The translations under genes and the position numbers were made by a program. This document shows, in pieces, positions 14,731 through 26,587 of a DNA stretch of 64,000 nucleotides. Under the pieces are notes generated by a model. It searched no databases. It saw only the letters and a program-made list of their open reading frames with translations, and was not told the DNA's origin. Every line of letters starts with the position of its first letter. The first letter of the stretch is position 1. Origin of the DNA: Patagioenas fasciata (lineage: Eukaryota; Chordata; Aves; Columbiformes; Columbidae); contig NC_092520.1 in NCBI RefSeq assembly GCF_037038585.1, positions 8,572,501 through 8,636,500 of the forward strand. The letters are read 5' to 3'.

Positions 14731-14913
14731 TTATTAAGAGTAAGAAACAAAATGGACCAAAAACAAAGTTCCTGAAATGTATTCAAAGTGGACGCTAAAT
14801 GAAATGTTACAATAAAATAGGGTCAGCACAAAGCTGGAAAAATTTATTAGATTTAGATGTGTGTCTGTGAAAAACAAAGAAGAATGAATCAAATCTTATA
14901 GAATCATATAGAA

Positions 14914-15222
14914 TATAGGATAGGGCAACAAAGATGATGAAGGAGGGGAGCATCTCCCTTATGAGGAAAGCCTGAGGGAGCTGGGACTCTTTATCTTGGA
15001 GAAGAGGAGACTGAGGGGTGACCTCATTAATGTTTACAGATATATAAAGGGTGAGTGTCACGAGGATGGAGCCGGGCTCTTCTCGGTGACATAAAATGGT
15101 AGGACAAGGGGTAATGGGTTTAAACTGTAATCTCATCTGGGTGTTCCTGCTCCAACGAGGGGATTGGACTGGATGATCTTTCAAGGTCCCTTCCAATCCC
15201 TGACATTCTGTGATTCTGTGAT
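14914..15222 (+). mobile_element. CR1 LINE fragment with internal deletion, sense
   Basis: The copy starts near GCAACAAAGATGATGAAGGA, contains GAGGAAAGCCTGAGGGAGCT (the Leu-Arg-Glu-Leu block at the end of the CR1 reverse transcriptase ORF), and then jumps from GGGTTTAAACTG directly to TAATCTCATCTGGGTGTTCC. About 130 bp present in the 57.5-kb copy are missing at that point. It ends ATTCTGTGATTCTGTG and abuts an inverted CR1 end. Confidence 0.92.
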
Positions 15223-15265
15223 TCATAGAATCATTTTGGTTGGAAAAGACTTTAAGATTTATCCT
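15223..15265 (-). mobile_element. CR1-type 3' end stub, antisense
   Basis: TCATAGAATCATTTTGGTTG followed by GAAAAGACTTTAAGATTTAT is the reverse complement of another CR1 subfamily 3' end, cut off after about 40 bp. It lies directly next to the 3' end of the preceding sense copy, giving a tail-to-tail arrangement. Confidence 0.7.
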
Positions 15266-15869
15266 TCTTTGTATTTCTTCTCAGTTAAATCTACAATTGA
15301 GCATCATGGGGCCTGAAAGAAAAGACTTAAGTATTATTCAAAATAAGAAAGTGTTTCCAAAGCTTACTGTAATGTGTATTAAAATAGAAGGTAATGGTAA
15401 GCTCTGTGTGCTTAGCGACTAGAGTAGTGCAATGATGGCAAGGTAAGTGATGCAATAGCAAGAATTTTCATTTATTTACCTTTGAGATTTGTGCTTGAAC
15501 TTGAAAGCCTAAAGGGCCTTTTAGTTCATTAGCAGTTTAGCTTTTTCTTCCAGCTTACATGCCCTGAAGATCATGATTTTGAATAAGGACAAAAATCAAG
15601 AGTTTTACTCATGCATTTACTTTGATGTAGGGTTGTATAAGAGTTGGAAAGAAAATATTATCAAAATCTTATACTGGATGTAAACATTCCAGAATTTTAA
15701 TTTTAATGGTTAAACATAAATGTTATTTTGGTAAAGAAACATAATCCAATAAATTTGGGGACTATAATCTGTTAAAAATATGCTAAAAATAATCACAAGA
15801 TGAGAACAACTAATTATACTTATTTCATGTGAATATGACAGTCAAATGGAAAATAAAAAAAACCCTACA

Positions 15870-15911
15870 AAACAACAACAACAAAATAGCTTAGACAATA
15901 CTTAGACAATA
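15870..15911. repeat. (CAA)n tract followed by an 11-bp tandem duplication
   Basis: A short AAC/CAA run (15870-15886) is followed by two copies of TTAGACAATA spaced 11 bp apart (15891 and 15902). Confidence 0.7.
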
Positions 15912-17311
15912 GCTTAGAAGTCTGGCTTATTCTAGCACCTTTAATATTCCAGGAGTCTCAAATTCCCCTAAGTGCTTTACAAAGCAATGCTATAGTGATT
16001 GTGTGATCTGTCCAAATAAACCCATTTAGGCACGCAGCAGTTTTTTAACACAAAGACTTGGAGCTACAAACTGGTTTAACCAAGGAGTTTTCACATAGTC
16101 TCAAGACACTCACTGGGGTTTTCAGAGCACTGAATTATCAGCAGAAAGGGATGAGAGGTGTCATCCTTTAGAGAGGATTCAGCAGTAAGAGTTTTGTACT
16201 TTCCCTTTATTTGCTAGCACTATGTGGTGAAATGCCATTTGTTTCCATAGCTTCAGTAAAATCAGGTTTCAGTTCCCTAAGTCCTTGTGCAGAACGTGTC
16301 TGTCTAGTTCTGTCAAAGAGTTACATTTACACGTCTCATTTTCTTCAGTTTTTGCAGATAATTGCTATGTGAAAGCTTCAGGGATGATCATGTCAAGGTT
16401 TTAAAAGTAGCCTCCCTCTTGAAATTTTGCTCTTCTTCTACTTCCTGTTAGTGTTTTACTCCTATTTTTTACCTCTATTTTTATTCCTATTTTTTTCCCC
16501 TCTGCCCCCCTCTCCTTATGTCTAGTTACTATTACCACTCAGTGGGTGCTCTCCTTGCCTTGATCTGAATTTTTCACTTTGGATTGTGTAGTCCTGGGAG
16601 TTCAAAAAACTCTCAGGGTCTGGTTGATGAGAAGTCTAGTGCTGGCCTGGAGTGACCCAGTAGGACAAAGAAAGATTTTTTTCAAGTGAATTGAAACTTT
16701 TCACTGCCCAGAAGAAGCATTTGCCTCCTCTAAAGAACATGTATCTGTGTTTTGATGAAACATTTTGGATATTTACTTTTCTCCCATACTACTTTTCAGT
16801 TACTCATCAGACTGTGTTATCTGTGGCATTTGTTTGCTTTCATTGTATGCAGCTAACTAAAAGAGGACACATGTTCCATAATTTATTCTCTAGGAGACAG
16901 AATAGGCAAGATCATAACGGTCCCACGATGTTGGGAAAGACTATCCCTACAGATAATACTGAAGAAGGACAAGAAACATGTTGAAGGAAAAAGCAGGCTG
17001 CTCAGAAGCTGTTAATGTGAGTTTATCATAGAGGCAAAATAGTGAAAACCCAACCTGAAGAGAGTTCACATCTGTCCTTTTGCATCAATCTACATACAAG
17101 CAGAGGACACATTAGCATTTTTCCAAGGGATTTTGTTGTTTGTCCAGATTTGCTGGTTTACAGTGTTGTAGATTCCATGTGTATTAGGAAAAAACAAATC
17201 CATGGGATCTTTTTTTCAAATTCTTCTTCTTGAATGCTCTATTTCAACTGGACAGAGCTGAGAGAACAATATCGCTCTACAGATAACGAGCGAGAGTAAA
17301 CACACAAATCA

Positions 17312-17356
17312 GTTGTAGCTGAAGTAGTTGTAGTTGAAACAGTTGTAGTCGTGTGT
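17312..17356. repeat. 15-bp imperfect minisatellite, three units
   Basis: The units are GTTGTAGCTGAAGTA, GTTGTAGTTGAAACA and GTTGTAGTCGTGTGT. The first two are about 80% alike and the third keeps only the first half. Confidence 0.75.
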
Positions 17357-18082
17357 ATTGTGGTTTTATAATGAATGTGCTGAACCTGATAGGGGCTTGA
17401 AAACAACAAATGGCACAATGAGAGATGAAAATCTCTACCATATGGAGCATAACATAACTATGGAGTCTCAAAACTCTGGCTCTGGGGAGTGTGCCAGCAT
17501 ACGTGGGAGAAGTGAGAATTTCATGAATTATGTTACTCTTGAGTAGATCTGAAAGTACAAAAGAGTTCAAAAGCACTGTGATAAATATGCAGATGTCCTT
17601 GTTCTCTGAATGAGGCAGAAATGTGGCTTTGATGCTTGGGCTTTGGAAACTTGAGCTTTGGATGAAACACAGTAGAAATACAATATAGTATAGCATGTGC
17701 AAATACCTGAAAGTGTTGACGGAATGATTTAAGTCTAAAGACAGGATTAGATGTGGCAGGATTAGATTGTTCCAGCATTAGAGCGGGAAACGCCCAGAGA
17801 ACTGCATACTGTATGGCAGGAAACAGTTTGGTAATTTATCATGTATCACTCTTTCTGCAGAACATGAAAACAATGCTAGTATAAATGCCAGATTGTGAAA
17901 GAATTGTAGAGCAGAATCCTGTCTTTTCTTGAAGATCTTACATCCTTGAGTAGGTGGGTTTAACAAACATTTTCTATCAAAACCCTGAATTAGATGGAAG
18001 GGGTTTGCATATTATAAAATCACCTGTTCATTTCAGTGGGATGAAGCATTAACTTGTTAAGCTGTCGTTTGCAATGTGGCTG

Positions 18083-18176
18083 TGTGCTGTTTAACGGGGC
18101 ACGGTTGAGTGATGGGTAAAACACCCCCAGTATATATGTGCTGCTAAACTAAGCATGGCTGAGTGAAAGGTAGAAA
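18083..18176. repeat. Diverged 39-40-bp direct repeat, two copies 54 bp apart
   Basis: The segment at 18083-18121 (starting TGTGCTGTTTAACG) and 18137-18176 (starting TGTGCTGCTAAACT) align ungapped with about 29 of 39 matches. They share TGTGCTG, the GGTTGAGTGA/GGCTGAGTGA block and GGTA. Confidence 0.45.
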
Positions 18177-20270
18177 AAATTCTGCATTGCATCACTGTTA
18201 GATGAATAAAGGAGAGTTGTATTTTTTAGGTAAGTAGTACTTTGTGCAGAAAAAAATAATTGAACAAAGCCTACAGAAGTACTTAGCACCCACTGATCTT
18301 TCCAGTAATCTCAGATGATCACCCTCTTCTTGGGCTTGGTATATCTAGAGGCACTCCCTCTATATAACTGTCTTTGGTGCCAAACTATGTAATCTTAGAT
18401 GCTCCAGCACAGAGAAAAAGAGAAAGCCAGTGAAGGAGTATTTTACAGCAGCAGCAAATCCTGGGCTGTATCTAATCCTTACATACCTGTCAATTAGAGT
18501 TTTCAGTCATCTGTCTGATTTGTAGACCATGTTACTTGATTCACTCCACTTGCCCCACAGCTCTTCTGGTTGTTTTTCTTCCCCCGTCCCTTGCCAAAAA
18601 AAATTAATTCCCTACAATTTTCAAAGCTTAACTCATACCCAGTTTTCACATTCTCATGCTGTTGAGTAGTTCTTGGAGAAACGTAATATCATAGAACATG
18701 GGTGAATGTGGTTTATGGAAGGAGGTGTTATTTTTTTTGTCTTGTGGGAGAAGGTGTTGAGTTTTTTTCATCTGAAACGGAAGTATCCTGAGGGAAGAAC
18801 CCTAAAGGGAGCCGAAGTTAGTTGGTAGCAGACTTAGCCAGGACTCAGGTACTGCTCTTTCGTAAAACTGGTTTTGTTATTAGAAAGGTATCTTGTGAGA
18901 GATTAATTTTGGACATAACAAAAATTTGTTGAGTATTCCAATAAAACTGGTTTGAACCTCTGTAGAAAACAACTATTAGTTTTGTATTTCACTATTTGTA
19001 AGTTTTCAGAAGTATGACTTCACTTAAGCAGAAATGTAAAAATTAAAAATGGGTATGCAGCGATCAGAAAAAAATACTACAAATGTATTTAAAAGTCAAA
19101 TTTTGTATTATGTGTCTCAGAGTATGTTTCATAGCTCAAGCAAGGTATGTGTTTTTCCACCATCTGATACAAACTCAACAGTAGTTCATGCATTAATGGT
19201 TCCTCACAGCAACATTTTCTTGCTGCACTAGACTTGAAAAGTAAAAACAGGGAAATGTCCTTTTTAACAAAAACAGCGTAATTCCTAAGCCAACATCACC
19301 ATCAGAAAAGGGTGCATTACTTACAAAGAGTAAGAGCCCTGCCTATAGCAGCCAAAGCTGAAAAGCTTTATCATTTTGATATATGACAAATTCTGAAATT
19401 CTGTCAAATGCATACCAAGCCTGCACTCACTTCAGATGATATAACTTACCTTTGTATTAAAGTATTTTGAAATTTTTGCATAAACAAGTGAAAACCAGCA
19501 TTACTTTGATTAAAGAAAGGTGAGGATTTACTGAACTTACAGATCATTACTGCTTTTAAAAAGCTGAAGGATAATTCCATTCTAAATTTCAACAGGCAAT
19601 TTCTTTTAAGCAGTATCAAGTAACCAAGTTGATAGGGTCTTTTAAATTGGTAACAATGAAAGACAGAAAAAAAATAAACCATGTATTTAGGATCGAGTCA
19701 TCTATCATTTTGTGAGCTTTCTCTTGACTAAACTTGCTCTGACAAAACATGCAAATTTAGGTAGCAATTTATACTTTAAAGACATCTGTAAAAGATGTTA
19801 GAGAGAAAACCATTCCAAAAATTTGTGTGTGAACAACAGAGTAGAGATAGGAAACCTACAGGAAAAAAAAAAAAAAGAAAGCTTGAGATAAAATTTTTAG
19901 TACTTTAGGTGCACTATTAATAATTAACATGGGCAGTGTTTTTGTGTTGTCTTTAATGCATAAAATACTGCTTCTTGTGAACATGTGATTTGGTAAGAGA
20001 AGATTTTAAGTCTCAAAATTTTATAGGGGAAGAGAAGAAGAATTATCACCAGATTACGAATCACAGATTAAGTTATTTATTATCTAATTAAACAGTTTTC
20101 CTTATTACTTTCATTCAAAAGTTTGCAGCACTTCACAGATGTATTTTATTACCGCCTTTCCTCTTCCTCCTCTCTTCCCCAAATAATAAACTTTTCACAA
20201 AGAAACAGCAACAAATTTGAGCTCATAATGGCATCAAGGGCCAAGAATGCTGATTCTCTTTTACATGATT

Positions 20271-20866
20271 TCACAGAATCACAGAATCGGCTGGGTTGGA
20301 AAAGACCTCAGACATCATCAAGTCCAACCCTTGGTCCAGCTCCAGTCCATTGACTCGATCATGGCACTGAGTGCCATGTCCAATCTCAGTTTAAAAACCT
20401 CCAGGGACGGTGAGTCCAGCACCTCCCTGGGCAGCCATTCCAATGCCTGACCACTCTCTCTGCAAAGAATTGCTTTCTAATATCCAGCCTAAATTTCCCC
20501 TGGCAGAGTTGAAGTCCATGCCCCCTTGTCCTATTGCTGACTGCCTGGGAGAAGAGACCAATCCCCACCTGGCTAGAACTGCCCTTCAGGTCGTTCTAGA
20601 GAGTGCTGAGCTCACCTCTAAGCCTCCTCTTCTCCAGACTGAACAAGCCCAGCTCCCTCAGCCTCTCCCCATAGGTCTTGTGCTCAAGTCCCTTCACCAG
20701 TCTTGTTGCTCTTCTCTGGACCCGCTCCAGCACTTCAATCTCTTTCCTGAACTGAGGGGCCCAGAACTGAACACAATACTCCAGGTGTGGCCTCACCAAT
20801 GCAGAGCACAGGGGAAGAATCACTGCCCTTGTCTTGCTGACCACGCTATTTTTGATACAGGACATG
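20271..20866 (-). mobile_element. CR1 LINE fragment with end of reverse transcriptase ORF, antisense
   Basis: This is a roughly 600-bp 5'-truncated CR1. On the minus strand an open frame (20596-20892) reads [19 protein letters not shown], then [18 protein letters not shown] and [20 protein letters not shown], the C-terminal tail of the CR1 ORF2 reverse transcriptase. The catalytic palm with its metal-binding aspartates lies upstream and is absent, so the fragment is not functional. The 3' UTR follows down to the tail at 20271. The 3' UTR differs from the GGGATTGGAAGG type, so this is a different subfamily. Confidence 0.93.
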
Positions 20867-21762
20867 TATGGACTTTGACACTTCATACACAAACAGGTGC
20901 GCTGTGACCACTCTTAACTTCACCTGTACTTACTGATAAGCACAATTTTTTAGGGCCTAATGAAAGAATCATCACACATTTCTGTGATACTGCATTTGGA
21001 TTTGGGTTTTCTGGGAAGCAGTAAAACAATCTTATGTCAGGGAAACTTGATGTCCCTACTTGGGCACTAATCTTGAAAACTGTGGGAAGTAATGTAGGCT
21101 TGACTCGTGTCAATTCTGCTATTTACATATTACTATTTATTTACTATTTGCATAGTTCAGCACATTGCTGCTTTATTACATTAACTTATATTCCTTAACA
21201 ACTGAGCAAATGGCTGCCTTAAACCTGTAAGTTAAGAAAATATTTAAGCAAAGATCATTTGAGTAATAGAGGTCGTGGGAGTATGTGTTGTCACCCGAAA
21301 CATCTTTCTCTAATGGACATTTTGCTGACTGATGGACTCCCTGACACAGGTTTCCTGGTACGCTGCCATGACAGGGTGAGGTTGCAGCAATAGTTAAGTG
21401 AATTCCATGCAATTAACATCTATTATTTTCCTAATTTAAACGCCAGACAGCTTCAAAATCATGTTGCTTCAGAAGGTTATCAGAAACTCTTTTAGGAGCA
21501 CTGAAGTAATAAAATAATTCAAAAAGAGTCTGTGTGAAGCTGGTGTCAACCACTGAGTTCTGCTGTCACCTTTTTAATTAGAATTAAAAAAAAAAAAAAA
21601 TGGAAAACAACCCCTATGTGAAAGAGGTGTGTTTACTTAGTGTGGTAAAATACTAATGGCTTGGTTGTTATATAAGGAGAAACTCAGTCCGCTCTTGATG
21701 TGCATTTCTGATTTAATTTCTCCTTTTGGGCATATATTCTTCTGTGATTTTGTTAAAGACTG

Positions 21763-21782
21763 AATGACGTTAAATGACGTTA
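21763..21782. repeat. Two tandem copies of AATGACGTTA
   Basis: A perfect 10-bp direct repeat in which each unit contains TGACGT, the core of a CRE/ATF site. The sites are exactly one helical turn apart. Function is not shown. Confidence 0.6.
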
Positions 21783-24700
21783 CACCATTTATAATCAAAC
21801 TTTGTTCTAAATCAAAATACAGCTCTTGAGCAGGAAAAAAAGAAATCATGAAGTCTATGAAGTATATGGAAGGCTGGAAGGCTGTCTTCCATGGAGAGTC
21901 GCAATGTCAGAGGAAAATAACTTCAGCAGTGCTCAGTGTTGGCTTAACTCTGTTTCCATGCAAGTCAGTGTGGAGCACTTCCGAGGGTTGCTCTCTGACA
22001 AGATAAAAATGCCGCAGCTTATGAATATGCAGCCTGCTATATGGCTGCTCACCGTGGCAAGTAAAAGAAGAACACAAAACGAAGACTACGTAAGAAGAAG
22101 AATGAGCCTTCTGGCTACCCAAAACCATTACCTGCTGGGGATTCTTACTTTCTTTTTTGTGATTTTTATGTTGGCATTATAACAAGTCTTGAGGGAAGAT
22201 ATTAGAACCGGCCGGAACTTGCAAGTTTTATTTTCTTTCCTTAGCATTTGAATCATCCATCATCTTGTTCTGACCCTAAATGTTGTATTCCAATGTTGGC
22301 AGAAGGTATAACACCAGTAATGTGAAGTGATACTGTCTCGGGCCAGAAGAATTACAGCCAGGCTTCTTCCCTGCTCAGGCTGAGCTATAAAGAACTCAGG
22401 TGATCCTTGTTGGGGTGCAGAGTCCCATCTGAGAAAGGTATAAAGGACACTGGCTTGTGTAGTAAACCTTTAGTACTGACCTTCCCTTTGGAGGAGAACA
22501 GGAAGGAGGCCTCTGAGACTAGGAAATTGATTTGGTAGTTTGACCTACATTTCTTTGTTTGAAAAGTAAATCTGAGCCAAGAGAGAGGTTTGAGCTTGAA
22601 GGTAAATCCTTGAGAAGCATGAGGTATCCATCAGGAATAGGAGGAAACTGAGGCAATGCTTTTTTAAGCCAAGCTGGGTGTGTTGTATGATGTTAAGCCT
22701 TTTATCGGGATGTGCATATGATTGAGGCCTTGCAACAACAGGTGAGGAAGCTAGTAAGAAACTAAACTGACAATTAAAAAATACATTCATGCATTATTGC
22801 TCAGTTATTTTATGCAAATCTTCCCTATATAGTCAGCAACTAATTATATGAGGGTTTTATAGTAGTAGCAATTGGGAACTTGGACAAAGAGATGCAAGAT
22901 TTAGGTCAAGAGATGATTTAGCTAGTATGAATTCAACATAAAATTATTCATCGGGACACTTATATGTTTGGATATGCAAATTATGATGTTTGATGAATGC
23001 CATTAAAGTTAGTAGGCCTGAGACTTTTTCAGAGTTTTTGTCCCCTACATATGTTTTGGGATTTTTGGCTAAGTGTCTTCTACCAAAGAATCCTGAAATA
23101 GAGCAGGCAAGCACAGATGTGAATTTCAGTTTTAAAGTATCAATGGAGAATGCCATAGGAGGAAAGCTTCTATTGCTTTACGCCTCTTCTCCTATGTATC
23201 GGCTGCTATTAGTTCTTATTAAACATTTATCCACATTGTCACCAGGTCTCTGAGCTCACTGTTAACTTGATTAGTAAGCATCCAAGAGAAGTAAAGCTTG
23301 GAATAGAAAGAGGACAGTAAATTAACTTGACAGATATTTACGGGGAACCACTCCCAAACCTGAGAGTCAGCATGAGAGAAAATGTGCATGTTCCTCCTTG
23401 GAAAGTGCAGTGGCTAAGTGATGGTTCAGCTGTTGTTTTGGGCTGAAGGAAGGCACATATTTTCAGTGGTTAACATGAAACGACAGGGAGACAGAGATAT
23501 ACCAAGAAAAGCTGTGAATATAATTAACACACTATTTTTTTTTCTTTTCTGATATGGGGACAAAGGAGAGGCAAAAAGTAAAGGATGGAGAGGTAACCCT
23601 TGAAGAAAGGTTCAGGAAGGGTTGTGGTAGTAGACAGCACTTAATTAGAACTTGGATTTACAGCTCAGCTCATCAGCTATGATGAGTTTTTAATAACAAC
23701 CATAAGCTGATGTATCTGCACATTAGTAAGACAGAGCATGAGGAGAGAGAACTGAACAATACATCAGTATTGCTGTTCAGAACTGAAATACAGTAGCTTT
23801 TAACCAGAATATTTCTATTGCATTATTTTTCAACCCAAGGCTCTTAAAAGGCCAGTAACCCATGAGTGACAGTAGTCTTGCTTTTAGATTTGTTAGCCAT
23901 GAGCTGGAGCACAAAGAGAGATGATGTTTTCCCACACAACTGATGCAGTCCCTCCAAGATCCACGGTGAAATAAAAAGAGTGCAATTGCTCTTAGCTTTG
24001 GCAGTGCTGTTTCTGGTGCAGAAAGCCTTGCAGGGATAGACCTGGCTTTGGAGGCAGCTACTGTCTGACAGCTTGTAGATCCTGTTGATCAAGTCAAAGA
24101 CTACAGCTGGAATAATTTCTTGAAATTTTCTGCATACAGAAGTGCCAGTGAGGAGTGCTGCCTGGTTCTTTTAAAAGGTTATTCCTAGGGGGCATCATTG
24201 GAATAGTCTTCCAGTATAACTGATGCACATTTATGGATAAATGTCAAGGGCTAGCATTGATTCTCCTCTAGCAGTTTTACCACATCACTGCTTACAGTCA
24301 GCATTGCTATATTTTTTAGCTCTAAAAACTTAATGGAAAAGAATATAGTAGGAGGAAAAGAGTGCAGGGAAAGTCTGAAACCTTTCAGAAATTATTTCCT
24401 GCTAAGAAAGCTAATGAACTTTACGTGAAGAACTGTAACAGCTAAGCACACCCCACATAACAGGCAAGATTTGATAGTTTTTAAAGCTCTTCAGGCATGT
24501 CTTTTTATTATTATATAGCTGTTAGTGCTCCCTAACCAACTAAAAATTATGTCCAAATTTCTCCTTGCTACCTTGCTTTCCTCTTCCTCTATCACGTGTA
24601 GGTTTTGGGGATTTAGAAATGCACTTCTCTTCAGACACACAGATTATTGCGTATTTCTTTAATCTATTTAGAAGTAAAGACTAAACCCAACAATTTTATT

Positions 24701-26425
24701 TTCCATTTTAGAGCTCTTCCTTTTCTTAAAAATCATGTATTACTTACTCAAACTTTCTAGAAATTTGTCCTTGGTTTTAGTAATATTCTAAGGCTTTTGT
24801 TCCAGGCTTCCTGAAGTGTGTATAAGTACACATTTTTTCATTCTTATGTGCTGGAAGATTAGCTCCATTAATAATACGATATGTAGAAAAACTTACAGGA
24901 AAATATTCTCAAAGTATTTTTAGAGTGCATGTTGGTGTATAGTGCACTGTATAATTAGGTGTACGTTAAAATATTGGGAAAATAACCTGAATCTGAGATG
25001 ATCGTAATGATGAAAAGGAGATTAAATCAAAGATTTATAATACTGGCCTGGAGATGTTTATTAACTCTACAGAAAATATATACAGAGTGTTTCAGTATTA
25101 TAATGTTTCTCGTATTATAGCTAGCTGAGAAGTATTAAGATATGTGTAGTCCTAAATCCTTCTCCTTGGATTATAAATTAGTTCAGTACTGAAAATTTAT
25201 TCACAATTATATGCTGATAGCCGAGCTGCAGATTGTGTGTACATCTCTAGAGTAATGAGAACTGCATTGCTTGTGAATGTAGAATACTGATAACAGAATT
25301 CAGCATTGGACATGCTGCAGGCAGGCAACAGACAGCCTTTCACACACAAAATGTGTTGCATGCCCGACCTACTAATTGAAGTGCAGTTCAAAAATGCAGA
25401 AATTAGATTTTATTTAAATTAAAAAAAAAAAAAAAAAGCAGAGCGGTGCTATTTTTCTTAGTACCTTTTCTCATTAGGACTGAACCAGATACCTGTTCAC
25501 AAGCAGGAGTCAAGGAAACAAGCTCCCAATAATCTGAGAAGTTGAGTGAAGTATTTTTAGCACCCCGAATATATTTCATCCACAGAAGTGTACATATTCT
25601 GCAATATCAATAATGTTACATCACTGTAATCTGCCTAAATATCTACTATAAAAACACTTTGGGATGAGAGAGACTTAAAGGATCAAGTATTACATTGAAT
25701 TTATTCAAAATAATTTCTCTGATGAATGTGAATCTATACAGAAAAGCATAATAACTAATATATACTTCCCAAAAAAGGTTAGAATTGTGGGTTTGAATTG
25801 TTTGTGAAAAACAGTGATTTAAGTTGCCTGTGTTTGCACATGTGTACATGCCTATTTATCTTTCATTATATTCTCACAAGCAGTAAAAGCAATAAGTAGG
25901 ATTATTGACTAGACTGTTGTGTCTTCCAAATATTTCATTCTAGCAAATCAGTAAGATGAAAGAAATAGTCTTGTTTTGTATATTTTTTAAAGCATTTGAA
26001 TCTGAGCAATGATTTTTTTTCAACAGAAAATGGTGTACTAAACTACTTTAGAGCTAAATCTTATTCACTCTTTCTGTTCATAAATGACAATGGGTTTTAA
26101 AGTCTTTTTTCAAAGCTCTGAAGTGTTTTTAGCCTCTAGCTCTCATTGACTTGGATAAATTCATATTGGAGTTCAGATGCTAATTTCTGTGACTGCTTTT
26201 ATAAACAATGAAATTTAGGTTAAATCCTGCTTCTGTTGAAGCATCCATTAACTCCGCCATTAACTGGGAAATCTTTGTGTTCACAGTCCTTGTTCTTTAA
26301 CCGACAATTAATATTTTCTGACTGAGTCACCCGCCTTCAAGTATGGTGTTGCCAAATAAAGTGCTTTCTTTAAGAAGCAAGGATATTTTTCTCATGCACT
26401 GCAAATAAATTCTGTAGAGGTCTAG

Positions 26426-26587
<162 letters not shown>

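Noticed and set aside
22340..22460. Two TATAAAG-like boxes (about 22386 and 22439) as promoters or an LTR
   Set aside because: No LTR ends, target-site duplication or transcript-start context was found; TATA-like strings are common in AT-rich intron.
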